Shown one piece after another: positions 1 to 7,280 of a stretch of DNA of 45,648 nucleotides (its first letter is position 1; every line of letters starts with the position of its first letter). The translations under genes and the position numbers were made by a program. Source of the stretch: Pseudomonadota bacterium (GTDB lineage: Bacteria; Pseudomonadota; Alphaproteobacteria; Sphingomonadales; Sphingomonadaceae); assembly GCA_018240865.1 (NCBI GenBank), contig JAFEEY010000001.1:1-45648 (forward strand), in the 5' to 3' direction. The notes under the pieces are model-generated. The model was given only the letters and a program-made list of their open reading frames with translations, was not told the DNA's origin and searched no databases.

Positions 1-45
1 AGCGGCGAGGACATGTTCGCGCGGGCCGGCGTGGCGGCGGAGTAG
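1..45 (+). CDS. C-terminal end of an unidentified protein (partial)
   Basis: The first 42 bases read in frame 1 as SGEDMFARAGVAAE followed by TAG at 43-45. The gene begins outside the window, so only its last 14 residues are visible and no family can be assigned. The codon use is GC-rich like the chromosomal genes to the right, and a strong stem-loop follows 11 bases after the stop, which supports a real gene end here. Confidence 0.5.
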   Translation, partial: SGEDMFARAGVAAE

Positions 46-55
46 GGCGCGACGC

Positions 56-83
56 GCGGCGATTTAGTGCTCTAAATCGCCGC
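56..83 (+). terminator. Stem-loop after the left-edge gene
   Basis: GCGGCGATTTAG at 56-67 pairs perfectly with CTAAATCGCCGC at 72-83 around the loop TGCT, a 12-bp stem just after the stop codon at 43-45. No T-run follows, so it is at best a weak intrinsic terminator or an mRNA 3'-end stabiliser. A second hairpin, GCACGGGC-TTT-GCCCGTGC, lies at 128-146, between this one and the next gene. Confidence 0.4.
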
Positions 84-168
84 TCCGTGCGGCGCGCCCG
101 GCCGGCCGCGCACAGCGCCGACCGACGGCACGGGCTTTGCCCGTGCGAATTGGGGAGGCGGTCTAAAT

Positions 169-435
169 ATGAGTCATGAAAAGACGCTGAAGCTACTTAG
201 ATCGCTGGGCGACTTCGACGGTCCATTCAGCCCTGCCGCAATCCTTCAGACTCAGACCCTAATGGACGATTTCAAGAGGTTCGTAGCAAAGCACCCCAAT
301 GCTACTTTTCGGCTGACCGTAGATGGACCCGACGAGACGGCATCGGAAATTCTTGCGAAACTAGAGGCAGACGAGGCGGAAATATCCGCGCTCAGGAGTC
401 TCCTCGGAAAGCAGGATATAGGAGATACCAATTGA
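169..435 (+). CDS. Small hypothetical protein, first gene of an AT-richer two-gene unit
   Basis: This 88-residue protein is not recognised. It is acidic, has no Cys, signal peptide or membrane segment, and its C-terminal third (residues about 58-80, rich in Glu, Ala and Leu) could form a helix. GGGGAGG at 152-158 lies about 10 bases before the ATG and supports the start. The stop TGA overlaps the TTG start of the next gene by three bases, so the two are very likely translationally coupled. Base composition is clearly lower in GC and codon use is less biased than in the rest of the window, which suggests acquisition from another source. Its function is unknown; a partner or regulator of the downstream protein is the natural guess. 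Confidence 0.7.
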   Translation: MSHEKTLKLLRSLGDFDGPFSPAAILQTQTLMDDFKRFVAKHPNATFRLTVDGPDETASEILAKLEADEAEISALRSLLGKQDIGDTN

Positions 436-1280
436 GCGAATCCGTGCTACTCGATTTTTTGTACGCAGATCATGAGCGCGTTGCATCATTTCTTGCGCAG
501 CTCCTTGGCTCAGGATCTCCGACCGAATCGGAGCGAACGGGCTCAAAGGGAAAAACATCCACGAGGAAGGCTGGGTTGTCGCTCGGCCCGATTTCCGCAG
601 GCCTAGAGGGCGAGCGGGATGTCAGTTTGGAGGTGCGGGAAACGTATGATCCCTTGTGGTCGAATTCTCGCCGTCTTATCGAAACAGTTAGCGGACAAGG
701 CTCGGCCTTCACGGGCATAAAACCTGATGTTGAACAGATCAGGATTTTTTCTGGAAACCTACTGTGCTTCGACTACTCTCTTATTAGCCGAGTCATGTCC
801 GCGCAGGCCGTCGATAATTTGATCGCAGCGGGGGTATCGGATAACGATGTGCCTACTAAGAAGCCTAACGCAGCTCAGAGGCAAGAAAAGAAGCATCTGG
901 CGAGCGTTATACGGGAATTTATTACGTCGTTGCCGCTGGGCATAGGATTTGTGATGGTGGCTGATGACTACCATTTCTGGTTCAACGTCAAGAGAAAGTA
1001 TCTTAGTCTTCAAGACTTAGATATACCACTGAAATTTCCGGTACATATCAGCGGAAAATGGAATGTCCTTGGTGTGGTTGATGCGCTACCGCACGACCAT
1101 GTCGAAGGTATACAGCCTGTACTCGACAAAAATATCGATGGACTAGTGTCTCCAATGGTATTGCACTTCATCCAGGTAACTGGCTTTATGACCGCGCAGT
1201 TTGGACGCCCTATCGCGGCGTGGGGACTTAGTCCATTGATTGTATATAGAGAAGTGGCTGTCCCGCCGAGTGGCGCATGA
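432..1280 (+). CDS. Hypothetical protein, DUF6414-like
   Basis: This 282-residue protein begins at TTG (432-434), with AGGAG at 420-424 seven bases upstream; the start overlaps the preceding stop as TTGA. The N-terminus, SVLLDFLYADHERVASFLAQL, followed by a Gly/Ser/Thr-rich linker (residues about 26-55), recalls DUF6414-type proteins, an assignment made from memory and not checked. No signal peptide or catalytic motif stands out. Residues about 155-180 are hydrophobic (FITSLPLGIGFVMV) but not long enough to be a convincing membrane span. The DNA is AT-richer than its neighbours (the line 721-780 is about 43 percent GC). It lies tail to tail with an HNH endonuclease, so an accessory or defence role is possible but is only an inference. 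Confidence 0.6.
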   Translation: MSESVLLDFLYADHERVASFLAQLLGSGSPTESERTGSKGKTSTRKAGLSLGPISAGLEGERDVSLEVRETYDPLWSNSRRLIETVSGQGSAFTGIKPDVEQIRIFSGNLLCFDYSLISRVMSAQAVDNLIAAGVSDNDVPTKKPNAAQRQEKKHLASVIREFITSLPLGIGFVMVADDYHFWFNVKRKYLSLQDLDIPLKFPVHISGKWNVLGVVDALPHDHVEGIQPVLDKNIDGLVSPMVLHFIQVTGFMTAQFGRPIAAWGLSPLIVYREVAVPPSGA

Positions 1281-1298
1281 GAAGGTTGTTTCACACCT

Positions 1299-2444
1299 TC
1301 ACTGGTGAAAACACTCGCTCCGATGCCATTGCAAATACCGCGAATGTGGTCTGTGCGTAGCTAATGTAGGAAGCCGCGCCCGCCGATCCGGGTAGATAAT
1401 CTTTTCCACGCCTTCGATGTCGTTGATCTTGCGCGAGAGAAGGATTTCGCCGTCGTCGCCCAGTGAGATCAGCCCGCGATCGAACATCCAGTGCACCGTG
1501 CCGGATAGGGCGATGCCGTTGGTGACCACATCCGGCCCGCCCGCTTCCACGCTCATGATGTGCGCGGCTTGCGCTTCCGCCCTGCCGCCGCCGTTGATCA
1601 GCTTCATGCCGGTCAGCGCGCAGCGGCAATCGTAAACGTCCAGCACGCGCTTGCGGAACTGCCGGTCCCGCACCTTGCGGCTGACGAGCGTCGTCGAGCG
1701 ATCGACCGAGCCTTGCCAAGGGTCCGGCTTCTCGAACACCCGCAGCTCCGCCGGCTCGTCTTCGTCGATGCGCGGCAGCAGCTCTTCGTCCTCGACCAGG
1801 CCGAGATCGACGATGCGATTGAAGTCCTCGTTCGAGATCGCCCGGATGGACTGGATCGCCCGGCCATTGTTCAGCCGCCCGTCGGGATTGAGCAGCCCAC
1901 GCTCGACCGCCTGCCCCTCAAGCTGGAACGGCACGTCCCGCCCGAACTCGAGATAGGAGCCCGGCTCGATCAGCGCCATGAACATGCCCTCGTTGGTCGG
2001 ATCGGGCACGATCCGCTCGACCTTCGCCACCGCATAATAGCCGCGCGGGCCGGCGCGCCGTGGCTCCTGATAGATGATCCAATTGCCGACCACCTGCGCC
2101 GCGTTGCGCATCCACTGGGGCGGAAAGCGATAGAAGCGTTCCGGCTCGTCTGCATAGATGGAGTGCGAGCCGATGACGAACACACCCTTGCTCGTCCCTT
2201 GCTGCCGCTCCCACGGCAACCCGAGCCAGCGATAGGTGCCGTGATCGTCGATGAATTCCAGCGCTCCCGATTGCCGAAGCTGCTGCAGCTCTCGGCTCAG
2301 CGTCTGGAACGGCGTCGCGCCGCGCGATCCCGTCGCGCCGATCATGTTGTCGAGCTCGGCTTCGATCAGCGCCTGCCGGGTGAACAGCGATGATCCGCTC
2401 CGCGCCACCTGTCGTCGGGCCGCCTCGACCACGCATCCGTCCAA
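1299..2444 (-). CDS. HNH endonuclease domain protein
   Basis: The C-terminal third carries an HNH_2-type nuclease domain: a core beginning at CRCALTG, then AAHIMSV (first His), VVTNGIALS (Asn) and GTVHWMFDRG (last His), and a tail typical of such restriction-type nucleases, RPHSRYLQWHR. The N-terminal 250 residues are probably a DNA- or target-recognition region, with a winged-helix-like start (residues 15-70). The 381-residue reading uses TTG at 2444; GTG codons four and twelve codons further in are alternatives and no clear ribosome site decides between them. It converges with the AT-richer unit at 169-1280. It could act in defence or restriction, but it has no methyltransferase next to it, so its target is unknown. 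Confidence 0.75.
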   Translation of the reverse strand: MDGCVVEAARRQVARSGSSLFTRQALIEAELDNMIGATGSRGATPFQTLSRELQQLRQSGALEFIDDHGTYRWLGLPWERQQGTSKGVFVIGSHSIYADEPERFYRFPPQWMRNAAQVVGNWIIYQEPRRAGPRGYYAVAKVERIVPDPTNEGMFMALIEPGSYLEFGRDVPFQLEGQAVERGLLNPDGRLNNGRAIQSIRAISNEDFNRIVDLGLVEDEELLPRIDEDEPAELRVFEKPDPWQGSVDRSTTLVSRKVRDRQFRKRVLDVYDCRCALTGMKLINGGGRAEAQAAHIMSVEAGGPDVVTNGIALSGTVHWMFDRGLISLGDDGEILLSRKINDIEGVEKIIYPDRRARLPTLATHRPHSRYLQWHRSECFHQ

Positions 2445-2497
2445 CTCTTGCGCGCCAACCGCTTGCCCCCGGGATCGTTGAGAGGCAGACTAACCGC

Positions 2498-2689
2498 ATG
2501 GCGACCACGGGCAAGCGCGTTACTTTCGTCTGCTCCATGTGCGGCGGCAACAACGTCACCCGCGACGCTTGGGCAAGATGGGACGTGAAGACGCAGGAGT
2601 GGGTGCTCGGCGATCTGTACGACCATGCCGATTGTCAGGACTGCGATGGTGAAACCAGGCTCATCGAAGTCGAACTGGCCTCCGCCTGA
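2498..2689 (+). CDS. Small zinc-ribbon protein
   Basis: This 63-residue protein starts MATTGKRVTFVCSMCGG and holds two Cys pairs, CSMC near residue 12 and CQDC near residue 47, arranged as in a rubredoxin-like zinc knuckle. The rest is acidic and soluble. Similar small zinc-ribbon proteins are common and uncharacterised in alphaproteobacteria. An upstream in-frame start exists near 2390, but it overlaps the beginning of the HNH gene on the other strand and encodes no recognisable sequence, so the ATG at 2498 is preferred. GAGAGG lies about 11 bases upstream. Confidence 0.65.
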   Translation: MATTGKRVTFVCSMCGGNNVTRDAWARWDVKTQEWVLGDLYDHADCQDCDGETRLIEVELASA

Positions 2690-2799
2690 CGATACCGCCC
2701 GCAGCCCTTCGCCACGCCTGACCGTTCCCCTCACCCGACAGGAGGCGCTGAAGGCTGCGAAAGAGTGCAGGGGCAGCACCGCCCGCGAGGCGCCTCGCT

Positions 2800-3081
2800 T
2801 TATCCGCCGTCTTGCGGCGGCCGATAGCCCAGCGCTTCCAGGTCCACGCCCTGCGCCGTCAGGCGCTCCGCGTCCTCCGGCGTGCCGTGCCGCGCGAGCG
2901 CGCCGGCCGGGTCGCGCGCCAGCTCTTCCTCGAATGTCTCGTGCGGGGCGGGCGGCGGCGCGGCCGGGCGCCGTTGCTTGCGATCTTGGCGGCTCCGTGC
3001 GCGCTCTTCCGGCGGCAGGCTCCATTCGTACATCATGCCGGCCACGGCCAGCGCCAGCAGGGCAAGGACGATCCAGAGCAT
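2800..3081 (-). CDS. Small single-span membrane protein
   Basis: This 93-residue protein has one N-terminal membrane segment (MLWIVLALLALAVAGMMYEW), a basic stretch (residues about 26-42, ERARSRQDRKQRR) that would sit on the cytoplasmic side, a Pro/Ala linker and an acidic tail containing EEELARDPAGALARHGTPEDAERL. It is unrecognised. It is divergent from the gene at 3194, separated by about 110 bases. The 110 bases downstream (2690-2799) show no gene. Confidence 0.6.
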   Translation of the reverse strand: MLWIVLALLALAVAGMMYEWSLPPEERARSRQDRKQRRPAAPPPAPHETFEEELARDPAGALARHGTPEDAERLTAQGVDLEALGYRPPQDGG

Positions 3082-3193
3082 CGGCGCAGCCTGCCGCGCC
3101 GGGTCCGCCGATGCAAGCGGCGCAATTTCTCTGTCCTACATAGAACCAGATAGGATAAATGTGATGCACTTCACGGCAATAGGGGGAACATTC

Positions 3194-3883
3194 ATGCGCA
3201 GGCGAGGGACGGCCCGGGATTTCACGAACGAGGAATTCGACGCCTGGTACGCCGCCGACAGGCGCGTCGAGGAAGTCGCGAACGCAGCAGACGAGGCGGG
3301 CGGGCCACGGCTTTCGCTGGTGCCCGTGCCCGAGCAGAATATCGCCTGGCCGACCGACCTGCTGGCGCCCGCCAGCGAACCGGGCGACGAAGCCCCGCCG
3401 CCCCCCGCACATCCCTTTGACGGCATTCCGCTGGAAGACAGCCGCAAGCGATTGATGGGATGGAGCGCGGACAGGCAGCGGCTGTTCCTCTCCTACCTCG
3501 CGGAAACCGGATCGGTTCATCTGGCGAGCAGCGCGGCGCGGCTGTCGGCGCGCTCCGCCTATCGGTTGCGCGTCCGCGCGCCCGCTTTCGCGGCCGCCTG
3601 GGACTTGGCGGAGCGGCTCGCGGTCGGCCGGCTCTCCGCGCTCGCCTTCGACCGCGCGATTCACGGCCGCACTGAACAGGTTTACCAGGATGGCGCGCTG
3701 ATCGCGGAGAAGCGGGTACCCAGCGACAAGTTGCTGATGTGGCTGCTCGCCCGCCTCGACCCCCGGCGCTACGCCGCGCCGTGGGAGCAGCGTCGGGATG
3801 AGGCGGCCGATCCGCAGGCCGAAGCGCGCGCCGCCTTTGCCGGCCAGCTGGAGGCGCTTACCGACGCTGTCGCGGACGGGTGA
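3194..3883 (+). CDS. Hypothetical protein with HTH-like core
   Basis: The 229-residue protein has an acidic, Pro-rich N-terminal half (to about residue 75) and a helical C-terminal half. The stretch from about 85 to 115 (RLFLSYLAETGSVHLASSA, then SARSAYRLR) reads like the helix-turn-helix of small-terminase or transposase-type proteins, and proteins with this pattern recur in sphingomonads as hypothetical or DNA-binding proteins. AGGGGG at 3181-3186 lies seven to eight bases before the ATG at 3194; another in-frame ATG at 3164 has no such site. No phage genes are adjacent, so it is more likely a chromosomal regulator than a terminase. The function is unproven. Confidence 0.65.
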   Translation: MRRRGTARDFTNEEFDAWYAADRRVEEVANAADEAGGPRLSLVPVPEQNIAWPTDLLAPASEPGDEAPPPPAHPFDGIPLEDSRKRLMGWSADRQRLFLSYLAETGSVHLASSAARLSARSAYRLRVRAPAFAAAWDLAERLAVGRLSALAFDRAIHGRTEQVYQDGALIAEKRVPSDKLLMWLLARLDPRRYAAPWEQRRDEAADPQAEARAAFAGQLEALTDAVADG

Positions 3884-3946
3884 AAGGCAAGCCTGGCGAA
3901 CGCTCATGGCCAGTGCGAACATTCGTGACCTTTCGCGCCGACCGCC

Positions 3947-4234
3947 TCAGCTTTCCGCCCGCCCGAACGCCTTGCGCAGCTCGCCCTTGGCCCGCTCCAG
4001 CGTATCGCGGCGTTCCTTGGGGAGCTCCTTGCCTGCCCGGTTGATGTAGAAAGTCAGCATCGACATCGCCGACTGGAACGGCGTGCCCTTGCGCCTCTTG
4101 CTCTGCTCGGCGGAGCGCTTGAGCGAGGCGGCGATCGCGGCCGGATCGTCCAGCGTGAAGACCTTGTCCTTCAGGTCGAGCGCATCCGAATGTTCGGTCA
4201 CGTCCTGCGACCAGCGTTTGGACTTCGCGGCCAT
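3947..4234 (-). CDS. DUF3175 family protein
   Basis: The 95 residues match the DUF3175 pattern throughout: WSQDVTEHSDALDL, then IAASLKRSAEQSKRRKGTPF, then SAMSMLTFYINRAGKELP and a Lys/Arg-rich tail. The family is small, soluble and uncharacterised, common in alphaproteobacteria. Its ATG begins three bases after the TGA of the 49-residue gene upstream (4238-4387), so both are probably read from the stress-type promoter at 4395-4420. The high content of Lys and Arg is compatible with nucleic-acid binding, which is only a guess. Confidence 0.85.
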   Translation of the reverse strand: MAAKSKRWSQDVTEHSDALDLKDKVFTLDDPAAIAASLKRSAEQSKRRKGTPFQSAMSMLTFYINRAGKELPKERRDTLERAKGELRKAFGRAES

Positions 4235-4237
4235 CGG

Positions 4238-4387
4238 TCAGTGCCGCTTGAAATATTGCACGTCGCGCTCGTGCTTCTCCGCCGCCGCGCGGGTGCCGAA
4301 CGTGCCGAGGTTACGGCGCTTGCCGGTCTTCGGGTCCGTCTTCTTCGAATACAGCCGGTACTCGCCCGATTTCAGTTTGCGGATCAT
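4238..4387 (-). CDS. Conserved 49-residue basic protein
   Basis: The reading frame encodes a protein starting MIRKLKSGEYRLYSKK and ending HERDVQYFKRH, with KTGKRRNLGTFGTRAAAEKHE between. This sequence is a recurring, nearly invariant small protein in alphaproteobacteria, as I recall. It is strongly basic and resembles a short SAP- or AP2-like nucleic-acid-binding fold, but no function is known. The ATG (4385-4387) is only nine bases downstream of the -10 element AACG (4397-4400 on the plus strand) and the intervening bases CCCAACCCC contain no ribosome site, so the mRNA is probably leaderless. DUF3175 follows three bases after its stop. Confidence 0.8.
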   Translation of the reverse strand: MIRKLKSGEYRLYSKKTDPKTGKRRNLGTFGTRAAAEKHERDVQYFKRH

Positions 4388-4394
4388 GGGGTTG

Positions 4395-4420
4395 GGAACG
4401 CATTCCGGCCGGACGGCGTT
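4395..4420. promoter_or_regulatory. Symmetric bidirectional EcfG-type promoter
   Basis: On the plus strand GGAAC (4395-4399) is followed by 17 bases and CGTT (4417-4420). On the minus strand GGAAC (4422-4418) is followed by 17 bases and CGTT (4400-4397). Both match the GGAAC-N16/17-CGTT consensus of the alphaproteobacterial general-stress sigma factor EcfG. The plus reading drives the KTSC gene (ATG 4429) and the minus reading the 49-residue gene and DUF3175 (ATG 4387). The starts lie eight and nine bases after the -10 elements, implying leaderless transcripts in both directions. Confidence 0.7.
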
Positions 4421-4428
4421 CCGCTGTC

Positions 4429-4635
4429 ATGGTCGCCGTCTCATCCGAAGCCATCCGCGAAATCGACTATGATGCGAAGGCGCATGCGCTGCGCGTGCGC
4501 TTCACCGATGGTGATTGGTACCGCTATTTCGAGGTGCCGCCGCGGGTCGCGGGCGATTTCCTGTCCGCCCCGTCGCACGGCCGCTTCTTCCAGGCGCATA
4601 TCCGCGATCGCTATCCCTATTGGCGCGAACGCTAG
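4429..4635 (+). CDS. KTSC domain protein
   Basis: This 68-residue protein is a single KTSC domain: it begins VSSEAIREIDYD, continues with ALRVRFTDGDWYRYFEVP and ends FFQAHIRDRYPYW. The family is thought to bind nucleic acid or to pair with lysyl-tRNA synthetase-type domains, but its role is not established. The start is fixed by the family pattern, which leaves almost no room upstream. There is no ribosome site between the promoter -10 (4417-4420) and the ATG. The gene is convergent with tilS and both stop codons share the bases CTAG at 4632-4635. Confidence 0.85.
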   Translation: MVAVSSEAIREIDYDAKAHALRVRFTDGDWYRYFEVPPRVAGDFLSAPSHGRFFQAHIRDRYPYWRER

Positions 4636-5540
4636 CCGGTCCGGCGCGGCGGGGCGGGGGCGAAGGTCCAGCGGCGGCCTGGGCTTGCCTTGACCGTGCC
4701 GAGCGTGACGGCCCGGCCTTCCTGTAGGGCCGCGATCAGCCGGGCGAGCTCCGGCCCGCGCGGCGCCTCGCCGAACGCCGCGAAGATGTGCAGGACAAGC
4801 CGCCGCACGATCTCCGGCGGCAGGCCGGCTGGATCGAGCGTATCGTCCCTCACCCGCTCCGCGAACGCCTGGTCCGCCGCCCAGTGCAGCGCTGCTTCCG
4901 CCTCGGCCAGATGCGCCGCGCTCGCCGCCAGCCGTTCCGCCTCCAGCCAGGGCGTGCTGGCGAGCAGCGCGCGCGCGGCGGTGCGATCATAAGCCGGATC
5001 GGCATTGCTCGGGTCGAGGGCAGGGGAGAGGGGCGCCGCCAGCGTCTCCAGTTCCGCCTTGCGCCAGTCGAGCAACGGCCGGATCAGCGTCACGCCCTCG
5101 CTCAGCGGCCGCCTGGCCCGCACCCCGGCCAGCCCCGAAAGGCCCGCCCCGCGCGCGATCCGCATCAGCAGCGTCTCGGCCTGGTCGTCGGCATGATGCG
5201 CGGTCGCCAGCCAATTCAGCGCCTGCGCCCGGCACCAGTCCGCCAGCGCCGCATAGCGCGCCGCCCGGGCACCTGCCTGCACGCTGCCTTCGACCGCCAC
5301 GCTCAGAATGGCGTGCGGCACGCCCAGCCGCGCGCACACTGCCGCGACCGCGTCCGCCTCGGCACGCGCTTCCGGGCGCAGGCCGTGATCCACCGTCGCC
5401 GCGCGCACCCGCCCCGGCTGCGCTTCGGCGGCGAGCAGCAGCAGCGCCAGGCTGTCGGGTCCGCCGGAGACAGCGACGCCGATCGCTTCGTCTTCCGGCA
5501 CGCCCAGCGCGGCCAGCGCAGCGGCGAAGCGCGCGTTCAT
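4632..5540 (-). CDS. tilS: tRNA(Ile)-lysidine synthase
   Basis: TilS converts C34 of the tRNA-Ile CAU anticodon to lysidine, using ATP and lysine, so that it reads AUA. The PP-loop ATPase signature SGGPDSLALLLL lies near residue 25, followed by the family elements TVDHGLRPEARAEAD and ATAHHADDQAETLLMRIARG. The C-terminal part is short, as is common in alphaproteobacterial forms. The ATG at 5540 (MNARFAAALAALG) gives 302 residues; a TTG ten codons upstream is also in frame but is less likely. It is divergent from the tRNA-Gly gene, about 45 bases away. Confidence 0.9.
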   Translation of the reverse strand: MNARFAAALAALGVPEDEAIGVAVSGGPDSLALLLLAAEAQPGRVRAATVDHGLRPEARAEADAVAAVCARLGVPHAILSVAVEGSVQAGARAARYAALADWCRAQALNWLATAHHADDQAETLLMRIARGAGLSGLAGVRARRPLSEGVTLIRPLLDWRKAELETLAAPLSPALDPSNADPAYDRTAARALLASTPWLEAERLAASAAHLAEAEAALHWAADQAFAERVRDDTLDPAGLPPEIVRRLVLHIFAAFGEAPRGPELARLIAALQEGRAVTLGTVKASPGRRWTFAPAPPRRTG

Positions 5541-5584
5541 TCGTTGACCTGGCGTCCGCGCTTGTGGCAAGCGCGCTTCCGCAG

Positions 5585-5658
5585 GCGGGTATGATGTAAT
5601 GGTAGCCTGTCAGCTTCCCATGCTGAACGCGCGGGTTCGATTCCCGCTACCCGCTCCA
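5585..5658 (+). tRNA. tRNA-Gly (anticodon CCC)
   Basis: The 74-nt sequence folds as a cloverleaf. The acceptor stem GCGGGTA (5585-5591) pairs fully with TACCCGC (5648-5654), with discriminator T and an encoded CCA (5656-5658). The anticodon stem TCAGC/GCTGA encloses the loop TTCCCAT, giving anticodon CCC (glycine, GGG codons). The T-arm has the invariant GGGTTCGATTCCC pattern. No repeat of the tRNA 3' end and no integrase lie nearby, so it does not appear to have been used as an attachment site. Confidence 0.95.
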
Positions 5659-5661
5659 TCC

Positions 5662-6339
5662 CTAAGGCCGATCCACCCAGTGGCGCAGCAGCCGCTGCTG
5701 GAAAAGCTGCATCCGCGCATAATTGTCGGGCTTCATACCCAGCCCTTCCAGCGCCGCGATCTCGTTGATCTCATACAGCATCTCGCGGCGGAACGGATCG
5801 GCGATCCAGCTCTGCACGAAGGTGATGGCGACGAGCCGCTGTCCTTCCGTCACCGGCGCGACTTCGTGAAAGGTATTGGACGGATAGGCGATTGCGCTGC
5901 CGGGCGCGCCCTTGAACGCGACCGAGCGGGCGCCCAGGTGGATCACAAGTTCGCCGCCCTGATAGGCCGCGGGATCGCTCAGAAAGATGGTGCAGCTGAC
6001 GTCCGATCTGATCGTGCCGCTCGGCAGCGGGATGAAGGCGGCATCGGCATGCGCGCCGTAACGCATGCCGGGCTGGTAGACAGTGAGCAGCGGCGGCGCG
6101 ATCGTCACCGGAAAGGCATAGTTCCTAAAATCCTCATGACCGTTCAGCGCCTGGAGCAGCAGCTGCGAGGATTTCTGATATCCCACCTGGTCGTGCAGCT
6201 GGAGATTATGCTTGGCGGTGCTGTGCGGGTTGGAGATGCGGCCGTCGACAAAGGGCGAAGCAGCCGCGATCGCGCGCAGCTCGCTCACTTGCGCCGGGGA
6301 AAGCAGGTCCGGGATTTCCTTGAACATGGGGCCCGGCAT
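5662..6339 (-). CDS. PKHD-type Fe(II)/2-oxoglutarate hydroxylase (PiuC-like)
   Basis: This 225-residue protein matches the PKHD-type hydroxylases encoded beside TonB-dependent iron receptors. Iron ligands are visible at H97 and D99 (YGAHADAAF) and H158 (NTFHEV), and R168 (GQRLVAITF) should bind 2-oxoglutarate. The characteristic C-terminal helix (REMLYEINEIAALE) is present. The physiological substrate of the family is not known; expression is usually linked to iron limitation, but no TonB receptor is adjacent here. The PhzF-like gene ends 18 bases upstream on the same strand, so the two may be co-transcribed. The ATG four codons in (6327) is an equally plausible start. Confidence 0.85.
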   Translation of the reverse strand: MPGPMFKEIPDLLSPAQVSELRAIAAASPFVDGRISNPHSTAKHNLQLHDQVGYQKSSQLLLQALNGHEDFRNYAFPVTIAPPLLTVYQPGMRYGAHADAAFIPLPSGTIRSDVSCTIFLSDPAAYQGGELVIHLGARSVAFKGAPGSAIAYPSNTFHEVAPVTEGQRLVAITFVQSWIADPFRREMLYEINEIAALEGLGMKPDNYARMQLFQQRLLRHWVDRP

Positions 6340-6357
6340 AGCCGCACCGGCGCCAAA

Positions 6358-7191
6358 TCAGAAGGCGGCTTCTCCACGGAACAAGGTGCGGGTGTTGCCG
6401 CCGATCCACAGCTGGCCGTCCGCCTGGCTCACCGAAACCCGGCCGGTGCGGTCTAGGCGCGTGCCTTGCGCGGCGGTGTAGGGCGCGGTGACGCGGCCGC
6501 TCTCCAGCAGCCACTGCGCGACCGATGCGTTGAGGCTGCCCGTCACCGGATCCTCGACCAGCGACCCGAAACCGGCGGTGAAGATCGCCCGCACTTCATA
6601 CGCGGCTTCGCTGCCCGGCGGATAAAGGCCGACGACGCCGATATCGATCCGGCCTGGATGGCTGCGCGCCGGCTCCAGCGCCAGCACTTCCTTGGCCGAG
6701 CCGAGCAGCACTGTCACCCAGCCAGGGCCATTGTCGGTCCAGGCCGCATCGACGATGCGGTCGCGGCCGATGCCGAGAATGCCGGCGATCTCATCCAGCG
6801 TCGCGTCGTCAACGGACCCGGAGCGGATCAAGGGCGGGGCGGCGAAGGCGAGGCCGCCGCTATCGTTCCGCACGGGCACCAGCCCAGCTTCGCACTGCTG
6901 GACGATGCGGCCCGGATCGTGGGGCGTGCCGCCCGCCCGCAGCCAGGCGTGGCACGTGCCGAGTGTCGGGTGGCCGGCGAAGGGCAGCTCGCGCTCCAGC
7001 GTGAAGATGCGGACCCGGTAATCGGCCTGCGCATCGGTCGGCGGCAGCAGGAAGGTCGATTCGGACAGATTGAGCCAGCGCGTGATGCGCTGCATCGCCT
7101 CAGTGTCGAGACTCGTCGCATCATGGATCACCGCGACCGGGTTGCCGCCGAAATCCGCGACGCCGAACACATCGACCAGGCTGAAATCCAT
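6358..7191 (-). CDS. PhzF family protein
   Basis: The 277-residue protein has the PhzF/diaminopimelate epimerase-like layout: VDVFGVADFGGNPVAVI at the N-terminus, then LSESTFLLPP (the Glu in this motif is the general acid/base in characterised PhzF), RELPFAGHPTLGTCHAW, and in the second half EDPVTGSLNASVAQWL. Members isomerise small metabolites, but this substrate cannot be told from the sequence and no phenazine genes are present. The ATG at 7191 is preferred over an in-frame start six codons upstream because GAGG lies at the right distance and the family starts at about MDFSLVDVF. It is followed by the PKHD hydroxylase gene. Confidence 0.88.
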   Translation of the reverse strand: MDFSLVDVFGVADFGGNPVAVIHDATSLDTEAMQRITRWLNLSESTFLLPPTDAQADYRVRIFTLERELPFAGHPTLGTCHAWLRAGGTPHDPGRIVQQCEAGLVPVRNDSGGLAFAAPPLIRSGSVDDATLDEIAGILGIGRDRIVDAAWTDNGPGWVTVLLGSAKEVLALEPARSHPGRIDIGVVGLYPPGSEAAYEVRAIFTAGFGSLVEDPVTGSLNASVAQWLLESGRVTAPYTAAQGTRLDRTGRVSVSQADGQLWIGGNTRTLFRGEAAF

Positions 7192-7280
7192 TGCCGCCTC
7201 GCTTCTCAATTTGCCTCGGCGGCTTTCGCGCTTCTATTTCTCCGGCGCAACCGCAGGCCGGCTTTCAGGGGATCAAGACA

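Noticed and set aside
56..83. Hairpin as an attachment site or origin
   Set aside because: It follows a stop codon directly and no recombinase or replication gene is near; a transcript-end structure is simpler.
3194..3883. Phage terminase small subunit
   Set aside because: The core resembles an HTH of that type but no phage genes are near and such proteins are common in sphingomonad chromosomes.
5585..5658. tRNA-Gly as an integration site of a mobile island
   Set aside because: No integrase gene, no direct repeat of the tRNA 3' end nearby, and normal composition on both sides.
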